NCBI GenBank assembly: GCA_902806085.1
Contig: CADCVH010000069.1
Coordinates: 1 to 64,000, forward strand
Origin: an uncultured Rubrobacteraceae bacterium
GTDB lineage: Bacteria; Actinomycetota; Rubrobacteria; Rubrobacterales; Rubrobacteraceae
Direction: 5' to 3'
Length of the DNA stretch: 64,000 nucleotides
Shown here: piece after piece, positions 1 to 8,724 of the stretch
How positions within the stretch are numbered: the first letter of the stretch is position 1
Layout of the letters: every line of letters starts with the position of its first letter
Notes under the pieces: generated by a model
Databases searched by the model: none
Seen by the model: the letters and a program-made list of their open reading frames with translations, nothing else
What the model was told of the DNA's origin: nothing
Position numbers and translations under genes: made by a program

Positions 1-65
1 CCCCCCGGTCACGCCGGGGCGGTAGCCTCCCGGGCGACGTTGCCCAGGCACGCAGACCCCGGAGG

Positions 66-251
66 TTGGCCACCATCGACGAACACGACATCCGCCGGTT
101 CCGCGTCGGGGTCCCCGGCGCGGCGCCAGAGTACCCGCGCGAGGGGGCCCGCGGGCCTCTGCCCGTGGGTATCCGGAGAGAAGGGCTCCCCCAAAGGCTC
201 CCCCAAAGGTTCCCCCAGAGGCTCTCACGCGGGGGCGGGGAGCCGGCGTGA
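66..251 (+). CDS. possible small coupled protein, unrecognised
   Basis: A 61-codon frame starts at TTG and ends in a TGA that overlaps the GTG start of the next gene by four bases, which resembles translational coupling. Against it, the GGAGG at 61-65 touches the start codon with no spacer, and the last third is encoded by a 12-bp tandem repeat. I recognise no family. It may be a chance frame. Confidence 0.2.
   Translation: MATIDEHDIRRFRVGVPGAAPEYPREGARGPLPVGIRREGLPQRLPQRFPQRLSRGGGEPA
184..228. repeat. 12-bp tandem repeat
   Basis: Three consecutive units of ggctcccccaaa (184-195, 196-207, and 208-219 with two changes) and a partial fourth lie just before the SDR gene start. The period is a multiple of three, so the frame through it stays open. 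Confidence 0.75.
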
Positions 252-1108
252 AGAGCGTCGTGGTGAGCGGGGTCTCTTCCGGGATCGGCCGCGGGCTGGC
301 CGGGGAGCTTGTCGGGCGCGGCTACCGGGTGTTCGGCGGCGTGCGCGGGGAGGAGGACGCCGGGGGGCTCGAGGCCGAGCTCGGCGCCAACTTCAGGCCG
401 CTGCTCTTGGACGTCACCGACCGCGACGCCGTGCTCGGGGCCGCCGGGGAGGTGGGTGAGGCCCTCGGCGACGGGGGGCTTGCGGGTCTTGTCAACAACG
501 CGGGCATAACGATCGCGGGCCCCCTGATGCACCAACCGCTCGAAGAGGCGCGCGCCCATTTCGAGACCAACGCGATCGGCCTGATCTCCGTGACCCAAGC
601 GTTCCTGCCGCTGCTCGGCGCGACGGGGTCCCCGACGCACCCGCCGGGCAGGATCGTCAACGTGAGCTCCACGGAGGGCAAGGTCGGCTCGCCCTTCCTC
701 TCGGCCTACGCCGGCAGCAAGCACGCCGTGGAGGGCGTCTCCGACTCCCTGAGGCGCGAGCTGCTGCCCTACGGGATAGACGTGATCGTGGTCCGCCCCG
801 GGCCGGTGAAGACGAAGAACTGGGGCAAGGCCTTCGACGGCCGCGCCGAGGCCTACGCCGGGACCGACTACGCCGGGACGCTCGCCAAGTTCTCCGAGCT
901 CGGCACGAAAGCGCACAAGGGCGGCTACTCCCCCGAGGAGTTCGCCCGTCGTGCGGCGGACGCGTTCGAGGCGAGGAGGCCGAGGACCCGCTACGCCATC
1001 GTCCCCAACAAGCTGGCCCAATGGACCGTCCCGGCCATCCTTCCCGACCGTCTGTACGACCGGCTCATCGGGCGGATCGTCGGCCTGCAGGGGAGACCCC
1101 GCCGTTGA
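248..1108 (+). CDS. SDR-family NAD(P)-dependent oxidoreductase
   Basis: This 286-residue protein is a cytosolic short-chain dehydrogenase/reductase that would reduce a carbonyl or oxidise an alcohol with NAD(P)H; the substrate is unknown. The N-terminal Rossmann turn reads SGVSSGIGRG (residues 7-16). NNAG is at 83-86, the catalytic Ser near 140, and the Tyr and Lys of YAGSK at 154 and 158. The length, slightly above the 250-residue classical norm, and the C-terminal extension fit the 17-beta-hydroxysteroid dehydrogenase-like subgroup. The GTG start is preceded by a purine-rich ggcggggag. It has no operon partner downstream. Confidence 0.88.
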   Translation: MKSVVVSGVSSGIGRGLAGELVGRGYRVFGGVRGEEDAGGLEAELGANFRPLLLDVTDRDAVLGAAGEVGEALGDGGLAGLVNNAGITIAGPLMHQPLEEARAHFETNAIGLISVTQAFLPLLGATGSPTHPPGRIVNVSSTEGKVGSPFLSAYAGSKHAVEGVSDSLRRELLPYGIDVIVVRPGPVKTKNWGKAFDGRAEAYAGTDYAGTLAKFSELGTKAHKGGYSPEEFARRAADAFEARRPRTRYAIVPNKLAQWTVPAILPDRLYDRLIGRIVGLQGRPRR

Positions 1109-1138
1109 GCGCGGGCTCTCCGCCGCACGTCCCCGGAT

Positions 1139-1213
1139 CGGATCGCCGAAGAGGACGGGTGGCCCGATCCGCTCCTCCCAGGGGCCCCAGGCGCACGGAA
1201 GCCCCAACTGCTC
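1139..1213 (-). pseudogene. transposase N-terminal fragment (relic 1)
   Basis: Read on the minus strand, this stretch gives EQLGLPCAWGPWEERIGPPV followed by LFGD. It resembles the conserved N-terminal helix-turn-helix lead-in of IS481-type transposases (a pattern like EQL-LLC-WPEQ-YE-IRP-VLFGD). There is no start codon and no downstream catalytic domain. A second, diverged copy lies at 1905-2016 with the same central PCAW block. The assignment rests on remembered family patterns, so it is moderate only. Confidence 0.4.
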
Positions 1214-1274
1214 CCCTCCGGAGAGCCGAGTGTGGGGTACGAAGGATGCCACGAGTCGGGGAAGGCCGTCGAGC

Positions 1275-1383
1275 GGTAACAACGCGTTGGTACCGTGCTG
1301 CAATCGGCTCCTTGTTCGGCCGTCCCGGTGGATCTCGGACCGCTTCCACCAAGAATGCGACATAGCCCGAGGTTTTTGGCAAG
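1275..1383 (-). repeat. 109-bp dispersed repeat, copy A
   Basis: The reverse complement of this segment aligns without gaps to 24207-24315. I counted 24 mismatches in 109 positions, about 78% identity. One end is a near-palindrome of 20 bp (GGTAACAACGCGTTGGTACC as read on the plus strand) with a single unpaired position; the copy at 24 kb keeps it. The match is at the DNA level in several frames, so it looks like a non-coding element rather than a gene. Confidence 0.75.
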
Positions 1384-1439
1384 GTTTGTCAGGTAACTCA
1401 CGATTCCAATCGACTCGTCCTGGTAGAAGGGAAACCGGC

Positions 1440-1778
1440 ATGTCAGAAGTAGTGGTCCTTGCGTCGCTCGTCGCGCGGCCCGGGAAGGAGGCCGAGGCCG
1501 AGGAGTTCCTTTTGGATCTCGTAGCGTCGGCCCACGGCGAAGAGGGATGTGTGCTCTTCGCCCTTCACCGGGGCGCCGACGATCCGCGTCGCCTCGCGTT
1601 CGTCGAGCGATGGGCGTCACGGGACCTGTTGGAACGGCACCTTGCCGGCGAGCATCTGCAGAACGCTCTGCAACGGGCAGGGCAGCTTTTCTCTCAAGCT
1701 CCAGACATCACGGTCTACGAGGCGGTGCCCGGAGGGCAGGACGACAAGGGATCGCTCTCCGGGAACGCGGGCGGTTGA
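1440..1778 (+). CDS. antibiotic biosynthesis monooxygenase (ABM) domain protein
   Basis: This 112-residue protein has the dimeric alpha/beta-barrel pattern of ABM and quinol-monooxygenase proteins. A first strand (VVVLASLVARPG) leads into a helix, then EEGCVLFALHRG and FVERWASRDLLERHLA, the typical 'E-W-s-s--a-~-H' block around residues 60-72, and a final strand DITVYEAV. The family usually oxidises small aromatic or quinone substrates without a cofactor. ATG 1440 follows gaaggga at a suitable distance. It stands alone between repeat-rich segments. Confidence 0.75.
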   Translation: MSEVVVLASLVARPGKEAEAEEFLLDLVASAHGEEGCVLFALHRGADDPRRLAFVERWASRDLLERHLAGEHLQNALQRAGQLFSQAPDITVYEAVPGGQDDKGSLSGNAGG

Positions 1779-1904
1779 CGGACCATTGCGCGCACCGCGG
1801 CAGCCTGGAGTATGAGTAGCCCCACGCTGTAGCCGATCACGGGTTAGCCTTCTCGCGACGCCCCGGCCCCTCGGGAACCCTTCGGACCGCCGATCGGGAT
1901 TTGC

Positions 1905-2016
1905 GGCTACGGATCCTGATCCGCTCGTAGTCCCTCCGCCCCTCCCAGGCGCACGGGAGGTCGACCTGCTCCCACTCGTGGGTCGGGTTTGCGCGTCGCC
2001 TCTTCCGCCTTCCCAT
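1905..2016 (-). pseudogene. transposase N-terminal fragment (relic 2)
   Basis: The minus strand from ATG 2016 reads MGRRKRRRANPTHEWEQ, then VDLPCAWEGRRDYERIRI, and then loses similarity. The THEWEQ...CAW...YE-IR pattern is the opening of IS481-type transposases. The frame continues only to 1837 and has no DDE catalytic part. It shares the DNA string ccgtgcgcctgggag with relic 1, so both probably derive from the same element family. Confidence 0.4.
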
Positions 2017-2157
2017 GCTTCCCCCTCGGGAGGGCTCCACGTGTGGGGTGGGTAGGATGCCACGACGCGCGGTTTGCGGCCGGCTCGGGAGGTTTCAGGA
2101 TTTCAGCCCGAAAAGCCCGTAGACACGTTCTGCCAAGCTTGGCTCCGGGCGGGCGTT

Positions 2158-2213
2158 GCAAGGTTTGGCTCCGTCGTGTTCTTGGTGAAAGCGGACCACG
2201 ACGGTCGGAGGCC
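2158..2213 (+). repeat. partial dispersed repeat, copy C
   Basis: This segment resembles the first half of the 109-bp repeat seen at 1275-1383 and 24207-24315. The best-kept block is ttcttggtgaaagcgg, followed by a diverged stretch. The palindromic end is missing. From 1779 to 2621 no intact gene is visible, only relic 2 and this partial copy. Confidence 0.45.
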
Positions 2214-2621
2214 CTTCTTTGGCAAGAACGGTTTCCTCACCATACGATTTCCCCAGAATTATGCGACCCTCCCTATATGCACTTGGGTGAGAGTTTGTGC
2301 GGCCCGGGTTACGAGCCGTAGCAAGTATAAGTGAAGTATGTTTCTACATTTTGGCTTCGGTGGTGCCGGGCAGCCCACGACGGGATTCCGGGATCTCGTC
2401 GGGTGGGCCCGCATCCCCCACAAACCCCGGTTTTATGCGGGATCGTGAACGTCCTGGAGACCCCTTCTCGGAGGTTGGGCCCGCGGGGACAACGAGCCTT
2501 AAAGAGGCGGGCTCGGCGGCGGGGTGTTCGCATGCCGAGCCCGGGAGGGGAGCGTCATCGCAGGCCACGGCCCGACCTCGTAAACTGGGGCAATGGTGTC
2601 GCGCGCAGCACGAGAACGCTG

Positions 2622-3215
2622 ATGGCCCGGACGTCGACGAGGCTTCTGGTGCTCGGCGCCGTCCGCGAGGCCGGCGCGATCCACGGCTACGATCTGCGCA
2701 GGGAGCTTCTCTCCTGGGGCGCCGACGAGTGGGCCAGCGTCTCCCCCGGCTCTATTTACAACGCGCTGAACACGCTGGTGCGCGAGGGCATGCTCGAGGT
2801 CGTCGGCACCGATCGGCGGGGGTCGCGACCAGAGCGGACGACGTACCGGCTGACCGCCGAAGGCGAGGAAGAGTTCCGGGGGCTCCTGCGGGACAATCTG
2901 CGGCGGAGCAGCCCGCCCAACCACCCCCTGCTCGCGGGCCTGGCCTTCCTGCCGTTCCTCCCCCGCGACGAGCTGGCTCAGGCGATGAAGGACCGGGCCG
3001 ACGGACTGCAGGCGCAGGCCGAGGAACGATTCGCGAAGCAGCGCGCGATCCTCGAAAGTCCCGCCAGCCCCTCCCGCGGTGGCATACCACGCCACGTCGC
3101 CGAGAGCTTCCGCCTGACCGCCGAACTCCTCCAAAGCGAGGCCGCCTGGGCGCGCGACCTTGCCGAGCGCCTCGAAGGCGGCGAACTCGACGGGCTCTGG
3201 GCCGCCGACCACTAG
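2622..3215 (+). CDS. PadR-family transcriptional regulator
   Basis: The 197-residue protein has an N-terminal winged helix: STRLLVLGAVREAGAIHGYD, then LRRELLSW, and the PadR-typical SPGSIYNALNTLVREGML around residues 45-62. The wing includes ERTTYRLTAEGEEEF near residue 75. The remaining 100 residues are mainly helical, as in PadR dimerisation domains. It probably represses an efflux or stress gene in response to a small molecule. ATG 2622 is the first start in frame with the conserved N-terminus. The neighbours do not show an obvious target. Confidence 0.85.
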   Translation: MARTSTRLLVLGAVREAGAIHGYDLRRELLSWGADEWASVSPGSIYNALNTLVREGMLEVVGTDRRGSRPERTTYRLTAEGEEEFRGLLRDNLRRSSPPNHPLLAGLAFLPFLPRDELAQAMKDRADGLQAQAEERFAKQRAILESPASPSRGGIPRHVAESFRLTAELLQSEAAWARDLAERLEGGELDGLWAADH

Positions 3216-3275
3216 CGTAGCGTCGAACGGCAAGACCGGGTGCTTCGCCACCGGATGTTGTCCGTCGATACCCTA

Positions 3276-3307
3276 TAGTCTAATTAGAATAATCGTGTTA
3301 GTCTAAC
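3276..3307 (+). promoter_or_regulatory. operator-like AT-rich inverted and direct repeats
   Basis: An AT-rich island in very GC-rich surroundings contains the perfect palindrome tctaattaga (3279-3288) and gttagtctaac (3297-3307). The octamer tagtctaa occurs twice, 23 bp apart (3276 and 3299). It lies 50-80 bp before the gene at 3357, where promoter and operator would be. The nearby PadR regulator is one possible binder. Confidence 0.45.
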
Positions 3308-3356
3308 GCACGAAAAGCGTGATGGGTCCGGCCGCCGGGCCGAACGGAAGGAGACG

Positions 3357-3653
3357 ATGTTGGACCGAATGATGATCCGCTACAGGGTCAAGCCCGACGA
3401 GTTGGAGCGGCACCTGGAACTGCTCCGCGACGTCTACGAGGAGTTGGAATCGACCAAACCGGAGGGCTTCCGTTGGGCGACCTTCCGTATTAACGACGAG
3501 ACCAGCTTCGTGGACGTCGTGTCCGGTAACGGTCTCCCGGGCCCGCTGCCACAACTGGAGTCGTTCCGGCGTTATCGGGCGACACTCGACGACCGGTGCG
3601 AGGGGCGGGCCGCGACCGAGCTCGAGGAGGTCGGCTCTTACCGCTTTCCTTGA
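3357..3653 (+). CDS. small conserved hypothetical, ABM-like fold
   Basis: This 98-residue protein has the pattern strand (MIRYRVKP), helix (ELERHLELLRDVYEELES), strand (GFRWATFRIND), helix (LPQLESFRRYRATLDDRC) and final strand (ELEEVGSYRF), as in dimeric alpha/beta-barrel proteins of the ABM clan. No catalytic residues can be assigned. ATG 3357 follows a strong aaggag at six bases. The gene at 3712 lies 58 bp downstream on the same strand and may be co-transcribed. Confidence 0.6.
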   Translation: MLDRMMIRYRVKPDELERHLELLRDVYEELESTKPEGFRWATFRINDETSFVDVVSGNGLPGPLPQLESFRRYRATLDDRCEGRAATELEEVGSYRFP

Positions 3654-3711
3654 CGGCGGCGCGATCGGCGAGGATGGCGAGACGACCGACCGCCACAGCA
3701 TCGGAGGACTG

Positions 3712-4146
3712 ATGGGCACGTTTACGGATGCGGAAGTCGAGTACCTAAAGAGTCAGCCGCTCGGGCGCCTCGCGACGGTCGGCCCCGACGGGAGGCCGCA
3801 CGTCGCGCCGGTAGGGGTCTTCTACGATCCCGAGTCGCGGGCCGTCGTCATCGGCGGCCACGCCGGCAGCAACATGGCCCGGAGCAAGAAGTTCCGCGAC
3901 GCCCGGCGCAACCCCGAAGTGGCGTTCGTTATAGACGACCTCGCCTCCGTCGACCCGTGGACGCCGCGCTTCGTGGAGATCCGCGGGCGGGCCGAGGCGC
4001 ACGTCGAGGGCGGCGAAGAGGTCGGCGAGCGCATCGGCGCGGGCATGCCGTTCGACCCCGCGTGGATCCGGATCAGCCCACGACGGATCGTGGCGATGGG
4101 CATCGACGGCGGCGTCTTCGAGGTGAACGCGCGCGACGTAACGTGA
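3712..4146 (+). CDS. PPOX-class F420-dependent oxidoreductase
   Basis: The 144-residue split-barrel flavin/deazaflavin protein starts FTDAEVEYLKSQPLGRLATV, followed by GPDGRPHVAPVGVFYDPES, the family's first beta-hairpin. A strand (AVVIGG), the cofactor-proximal NMARSKKFRDARRNPEVAF, and a C-terminal IRISPRRIVAMGID follow. The ending matches the PPOX/F420 subgroup rather than PdxH. Members use F420H2, FMN or related cofactors to reduce small substrates. ATG 3712 follows ggagg. Related proteins lie at 38110 and, decayed, at 42055. Confidence 0.82.
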   Translation: MGTFTDAEVEYLKSQPLGRLATVGPDGRPHVAPVGVFYDPESRAVVIGGHAGSNMARSKKFRDARRNPEVAFVIDDLASVDPWTPRFVEIRGRAEAHVEGGEEVGERIGAGMPFDPAWIRISPRRIVAMGIDGGVFEVNARDVT

Positions 4147-4165
4147 ACGCCAGGCCGGGACCCCG

Positions 4166-4377
4166 CCCGACGAGTTCGGCCCCCGCCCGCACTCCACCGG
4201 CCGCTTGCCCTTCGCCCAACGGATGCCGGACAGGGTCTCCCGGAAGACGGCGCCCACCTCGTAGCCGGACCTCTCGGCGTAGTTCCTAAGGTCGCGCTCC
4301 TGACGGTCGTTGTCCCGGTCGGAGTTGGAGACGCGGCGGTAGATCGCCACCCTCCTCCGCCCGTTCTGCCGTACCAA
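4166..4377 (-). pseudogene. serine recombinase (resolvase) N-terminal fragment
   Basis: The minus strand from about 4377 reads RRRVAIYRRVSNSDRDNDRQ followed by ERDLRNYAERSGYEVGAVFRET. This is the N-terminal resolvase fold, with the nucleophile serine in YRRVS. Similarity stops after about 60 residues, and the frame then only mirrors the oxidoreductase gene on the other strand. It is a truncated relic of a small serine recombinase such as those carried by IS607-type elements. Confidence 0.6.
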
Positions 4378-4442
4378 CTAACCCCCCCGAACTCGGCACC
4401 TTGTAACCCGCAAGAACAGCTGCTTTTCGTCCCCCGGGAAGC

Positions 4443-4488
4443 GTACCAGATAGGGGTACCGGATAGGGGGTACCGGATAGGGGGTACC
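4443..4488. repeat. 13-14-bp G-rich tandem repeat
   Basis: Units of gtaccggatagggg occur at 4443-4455 (13 bp, one change), 4456-4469 and 4470-4483, with the start of a fourth at 4484. Each junction forms a ggtacc palindrome. It lies 170 bp before the GMC oxidoreductase gene, between it and the recombinase relic. Confidence 0.8.
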
Positions 4489-4657
4489 CAAAATGGTACA
4501 AACTTTCGCCGGATCGGCGGTCCGCCGCCCGCCACGGTCCCTGCTACGCCCCCGTCACGCCCCCGTCACGCCGCGGTGGTAGCTTGCGGCTTACCGGCCG
4601 GGACCGGGTGCCGGAGAGACCTTACGGTTTTGGAGGACGACGCAGAAAGGTGACCCC

Positions 4658-6301
4658 ATGACCCAACCGACGCCGCACGCCCCGTCCGCGGGAAGAGCGC
4701 GCGACCTGCCAGCGGAGGTCGACTTCGTCGTCGTGGGGGCCGGCGCGGCCGGCTGCGTGCTCGCCGCCCGCCTCAGCGAGGACCCGGACCGCGACGTGCT
4801 GCTCCTCGAAGCCGGCGATCTCCACGAAGGCCCGGAGTTCGACACGCCCGCGTCGTGGATACGGCTCCTGGGGACGGAGGCCGCCCCGGTCGCTCTGACG
4901 GCCCCCCAGGAGGCGCTGGGGGGCCGGCGGGTGCCGATGCCGACCGGCAGGGGCCTGGGCGGGAGCAACGCCATCAACACGATGACCTGGTTCCGCGGCC
5001 ACCCGCTCGACTACGAAGGCTGGCGAGAGGCGGGCGCCGAAGGGTGGGGCTGGGAGGATGTGCTGCCCGTCTTCCGGCGCATGGAACACTTCTCGCTGGG
5101 GCCGGACGAGTACCACGGGGCCGGCGGCCCGATGGTCATCAGCGAGCCGCGGGACGTCAACCCCCTCTCGATGGCGTTCGTCGCCGCCGGCGCCGAGCAA
5201 GGTCTACCCGTCAACCGCGACTTTAACGGCAAGGGGCTCGACGGCGTGGGATTGGTACAGAGCAACATCCGCGACGGGACGCGCCGCGGCGTCGTGAACG
5301 GTTACCTGAAGCCCGCCCTCGGCCGGCCGAACCTCACCGTGGCGACCGGCACGCCCGTCGAGCGGATGATCCTCGAAGGCGCCAGGGTCGCCGGCGTCCG
5401 CCTGGCCGGTCGGGACGGGACCGAGGTGCGGGCGAGGCGGTCGGTGGTGTTGGCGGCGGGGGCGCTGCACAGCCCGCAACTCCTGATGGTCTCGGGGATC
5501 GGGCCAGCCGGGCACCTGCGCGAGATGGGCATCGGCGTGGCCCACGACCTGCCCGGGGTCGGTCAGAACCTCCACGACCACCCCATGGTCACCCCCGTAT
5601 GGCCTGTGACCGAGGGCACCACCATGCTCGCCGCCGGGGAGCCCGAGCCGGTGCGCGAGTACGCGCTGCTGCGCCGGGGTCCGCTGGCCTCCGCCAACTT
5701 CCAGGCGGCGGCGATGCTGCGCACCGGAGAGGACGAGCCCGCCCCCGACGTGGCCGCCTTCCTGCCGCTCATCGGCCTCGGACCGGGGGGGACCCCGCTG
5801 CCGGACCCCGCCGTTACCTGCCTGGTGGTCCTGCTGACCCCGCGGAGCCGCGGGTCCGTGCGGCTGGCCTCCCCGGACCCCTCAAAGCCCCCGTCGTTCG
5901 ACCCCCGCTACATCACCGCCGATGGGGACCGGCAGAGGCTGCTCGCCGGGCTGGAACGGGTGCGCGAGATGTTCGAGGCGCCGGCCCTGCAAGCGGTGAC
6001 CGGCCCCCCGCTCTTCCCGGCGCCGGACGCAGACCGGGCCGCCCTGGAAGCCTTCATCGGTGAGGGGCTGACGACGATCTGGCACCCGGTCGGGACTTGC
6101 CGCATGGGCACCGGCGAACTCTCCGTCGTGGGTCCGGACCTCTCCGTGCACGGGATAGAGGGTCTCCACGTGGCCGACGCCTCCGTGATGCCGGCCATCA
6201 CCCGCGCCAACACCCAGGCGCCCACCATCATGATCGCCGAGCGCGCCGCCGAGGTGCTCCGCGCCAACGGCGTCGACGACGGCGCCGCCCCGAAGGGGTG
6301 A
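4658..6301 (+). CDS. GMC-family FAD oxidoreductase
   Basis: The 547-residue flavoprotein belongs to the glucose-methanol-choline family and would oxidise an alcohol with FAD. The dinucleotide-binding motif [18 protein letters not shown] is at residues 24-41, with the family glutamate in LLLEAGD. The signature [18 protein letters not shown] and the second signature [16 protein letters not shown] follow. The active-site block HPVGTCRMG supplies His476, and the usual partner position is Asn518 (ANTQAP), as in choline dehydrogenase-like members. There is no signal peptide, so it is cytosolic. ATG 4658 follows gaaaggtg. No partner gene indicates the substrate. Confidence 0.9.
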   Translation: MTQPTPHAPSAGRARDLPAEVDFVVVGAGAAGCVLAARLSEDPDRDVLLLEAGDLHEGPEFDTPASWIRLLGTEAAPVALTAPQEALGGRRVPMPTGRGLGGSNAINTMTWFRGHPLDYEGWREAGAEGWGWEDVLPVFRRMEHFSLGPDEYHGAGGPMVISEPRDVNPLSMAFVAAGAEQGLPVNRDFNGKGLDGVGLVQSNIRDGTRRGVVNGYLKPALGRPNLTVATGTPVERMILEGARVAGVRLAGRDGTEVRARRSVVLAAGALHSPQLLMVSGIGPAGHLREMGIGVAHDLPGVGQNLHDHPMVTPVWPVTEGTTMLAAGEPEPVREYALLRRGPLASANFQAAAMLRTGEDEPAPDVAAFLPLIGLGPGGTPLPDPAVTCLVVLLTPRSRGSVRLASPDPSKPPSFDPRYITADGDRQRLLAGLERVREMFEAPALQAVTGPPLFPAPDADRAALEAFIGEGLTTIWHPVGTCRMGTGELSVVGPDLSVHGIEGLHVADASVMPAITRANTQAPTIMIAERAAEVLRANGVDDGAAPKG

Positions 6302-6872
6302 GCGGGGCCCCGGCGCGGGAGGGCTTGCCTAGAAGGGCGGGGGAACATCGACGAGGCGGGGGCATACGCGATGGGCCGGTGATTATGACGCTTACGAACA
6401 CGCACCCGACCACAGGTAACCCAGGGCATAGGCCCTGTCCACGGCCGAGGTCGAGCCTGGAGGAACGGCCGATACGGGAATCCGCCGATCGCCCCCTAGG
6501 CACCGGCCTCGGGGACCCCAACGACGCACGGCGCCTCTCCCGGAACCCCGAGACTGGCGGGCACGGCAGACCACGGTGACGAGATTCGGCGGGCGGTCGC
6601 GCTCGAAGTCGCGCGAACCGAACGTGCACGCCGGCCTCATGCCCGCCCCCAGGCCCGCGCTCGCTACCGGCCTTCGACGGGGCTTGGTGGTGGCACCAGA
6701 TGGTGGAACCGTTTGCCGCCCTGGGTTTGGGCCGCCGGGCCCTGGTGCTGCCGAGTTGCGTTGGACACCGACTCGCTAATTCGTCTACGCATGGCTGTCG
6801 CACCGCTGGCGCGTAATCGCTCACCCGCCAATCAACGAGCGATGCGGGGCATGCCCATAACGCGAGGCGAGA
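6302..6872. other. 571-bp gap with no recognisable gene
   Basis: Between the GMC gene and the DUF302 gene I see only short frames without family features or credible ribosome-binding sites. No strong repeat or hairpin stands out. It probably holds the 3' ends of both flanking transcripts and possibly decayed sequence. Confidence 0.5.
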
Positions 6873-7280
6873 TCAAGCCTCCCCTAGCGCGGCCCGAACG
6901 AGCGCGTCGATGCCCGCTATGTTACCGACGAGATCCTGGGGTATCTGGTGGCGGCGTGCCAGGTAGGAGGTCGCGTTGTAGCTCACCAGGACCCCGCCGT
7001 CGCCGGCGCGCCAGACGAGGACCTTCAGCGGGAGGTCGAGCGCGAGCAGCGGGGAGGCCGCCATGAGTGGCGTGCCGGCCCTCGGATTGCCGAACACGAG
7101 GAGCTTGGCCTCCTGCATCTCGAGGCCGACCCGTTGCGCCCCGCCGCTGTGGTCGATGAGCGCGAATTCCTCGAGGCCCCTCTCGCGCACCGCGCTCCGA
7201 AGACGCTCGAGGGTATCCGGGACCGAAGGGTGGGGGCTCGCCTTCGTTACGATGCCCCTTTCGTCGCCGTTCTCCGCCAT
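6873..7280 (-). CDS. DUF302 domain protein
   Basis: This 135-residue protein matches the DUF302 pattern: an N-terminal helix SVPDTLERLRSAVRERGL, then FALIDHSGGAQRVGLEMQ and the core KLLVFGNPRAGTPLMAASP around residues 75-93. LPLKVLVWRAGDGGVLVSYN, the family's conserved 'Y-n' strand, follows. The biochemical role is unknown; members are often linked to stress or heavy-metal settings. ATG 7280 is the only sensible start. Confidence 0.85.
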   Translation of the reverse strand: MAENGDERGIVTKASPHPSVPDTLERLRSAVRERGLEEFALIDHSGGAQRVGLEMQEAKLLVFGNPRAGTPLMAASPLLALDLPLKVLVWRAGDGGVLVSYNATSYLARRHQIPQDLVGNIAGIDALVRAALGEA

Positions 7281-7460
7281 CGCCCTGATCCTCCTTCGGG
7301 CTCGACCGTGCCATCCTGCTGCGTTGCGAAACCGTACCGACCGGGGCCTCTCTCACCCCGAACTTCGGGCATGGTAGCCCGCCGGGTATGCGGGATGGTC
7401 ACCCGTTGCGACCGGCGCGCTCCGCGAGTATGCCACGGAAGGGTATTTGCCGCCAACGGG

Positions 7461-7679
7461 GCGACAGCCATCGTGCTCGGCAGGTTCCAGCGCGCCTCCG
7501 GCATGGACCCCGAGGCGCTGGCCGAAATCGTCCACACCAAACCGGAGTTCGGCAACATCCCCGTGGTCGCGAACGCCAGCTTCGGCCACACCACCCCGGC
7601 CTTTACCTTCCCAATCGGCGGAACCGGTTCGCTACGCGCCCACGCCGGGGACGTAGAGTTGCGCATCGACACCCACTGA
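7461..7679 (+). pseudogene. S66 peptidase (LD-carboxypeptidase/MccF) C-terminal fragment
   Basis: The frame reads IVLGRFQRASGMDPEALAEI, HTKPEFGNIPVVANASFGHT and TPAFTFPIGGTGSLRA before a stop. This is the C-terminal third of S66 serine peptidases, including the His of the FGHT block that completes the catalytic triad. Upstream in frame there is no trace of the N-terminal domain with its nucleophile serine. It is a 5'-deleted gene remnant. The call comes from family patterns and could be checked by alignment. Confidence 0.6.
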
Positions 7680-7751
7680 GCAGCCCGTGCCCCGACCCCG
7701 TTGTATATTGGCCGGTAGTTGCCGGGTGGACGCCAGGAGAGGGGACTAGAG

Positions 7752-8690
7752 ATGGTATCTAATGAGGACGCTTCGGGGACGCCGCTCCCGCCGCTGCCGC
7801 TGGAAGAGTGGGAGGCCACGAAGGAGACGCTGCACAGGTACGCGCAGGTGGTCGGTAAGATCCGGCTGGCCAACGCCCCGTTCAAGAACCACTGGTGGCA
7901 CGTCACGCTCTACGTAAACGCCCGCGGCCTGACCACGGGGCCCATCCCGTACGGCCGGACGAACTTCGAGATTGGCCTGAACCTGCTGGACAACCGCCTC
8001 GAGGCCCGCGCGGGCAACGGGGGATCCTTCGCCTTCGCGCTCGACGACCTGGCGGTGGCGGACTTCTACCGCAAGCTCGTGGAAGGCCTCGCGGTAATCG
8101 GCGTGGGGGTCTTCATAGACCCCAGGCCCTTCGACCTGGACGACGAGCAGCCCCTGGACAGGAACTATATCCACCGCGCCTGCGACCCCGAGTACGTCCG
8201 GCGCTACTGGCAGATACTCGTCTGGGTGGACGGGGTCTTCCAGGCGTTTGCCGCGCGCTTCAACGGCAAGCAGAGCCCCGTGCACCTCTTCTGGCACTCC
8301 TTCGACCTCGCCCTGGCGCGCTTCTCCGGTGGCCGCGCGCCCGGGCGCGACGGGGCCGACGCCGTCACCCGGGAGGCCTACTCGCACGAGGTCATCTCCT
8401 TCGGCTTCTGGCCCGGGGACGGAGACGTGAGGGAGCCCACCTTCTACTCCTACACCGCCCCCGAACCGCCCGGCCTGACGGACAGGCCGCTGACGCCGGC
8501 GTCGGCGCGGTGGCTCCCCGAGGGCGGCACGGCCACCCTCTCCTACGACGACGTGCGCCTGGACGAGGCCCCCGAGGAGGCGCTGCTTGGGTTCCTCCAG
8601 AGCGCCTACCTGGCCGGCGCCCGGACGGCCAACTGGGACGAAGAAGCCCTCAGAACGAGCGTAACCCCCGACCCAGAAGCCGAGGGCTGA
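7752..8690 (+). CDS. DUF5996 family protein
   Basis: The 312-residue soluble protein fits the DUF5996 pattern: LPLEEWEATKETLHRYAQVV near the start, then PFKNHWWHVTLYVNARGLTT around residues 40-60. In the middle is SPVHLFWHSFDLALARFSG, and later HEVISFGFWPGD and FYSYTAPEP. The final part carries LLGFLQSAYLAGARTANWD. Its function is unknown. ATG 7752 is chosen over an upstream TTG because it follows ggagaggggac. Its stop codon lies inside a hairpin shared with the convergent antiporter gene. Confidence 0.85.
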   Translation: MVSNEDASGTPLPPLPLEEWEATKETLHRYAQVVGKIRLANAPFKNHWWHVTLYVNARGLTTGPIPYGRTNFEIGLNLLDNRLEARAGNGGSFAFALDDLAVADFYRKLVEGLAVIGVGVFIDPRPFDLDDEQPLDRNYIHRACDPEYVRRYWQILVWVDGVFQAFAARFNGKQSPVHLFWHSFDLALARFSGGRAPGRDGADAVTREAYSHEVISFGFWPGDGDVREPTFYSYTAPEPPGLTDRPLTPASARWLPEGGTATLSYDDVRLDEAPEEALLGFLQSAYLAGARTANWDEEALRTSVTPDPEAEG

Positions 8691-8724
8691 CAGCGCGAGG
8701 GCTGTCAGCCCTCGCGCTGTCAGC
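8686..8724. terminator. bidirectional hairpin terminator between convergent genes
   Basis: A perfect 19-bp inverted repeat has arms gctgacagcgcgagggctg (8686-8704) and its complement (8706-8724), with one base between them. The stop codons of both convergent genes (8688-8690 and 8720-8722) lie within the arms. It should terminate transcripts from both sides, although there is no clear T run. Confidence 0.8.

Noticed and set aside
4443-4488. CRISPR array
   Set aside because: The units are contiguous and 13-14 bp long, with no spacers. No cas gene is in the window.
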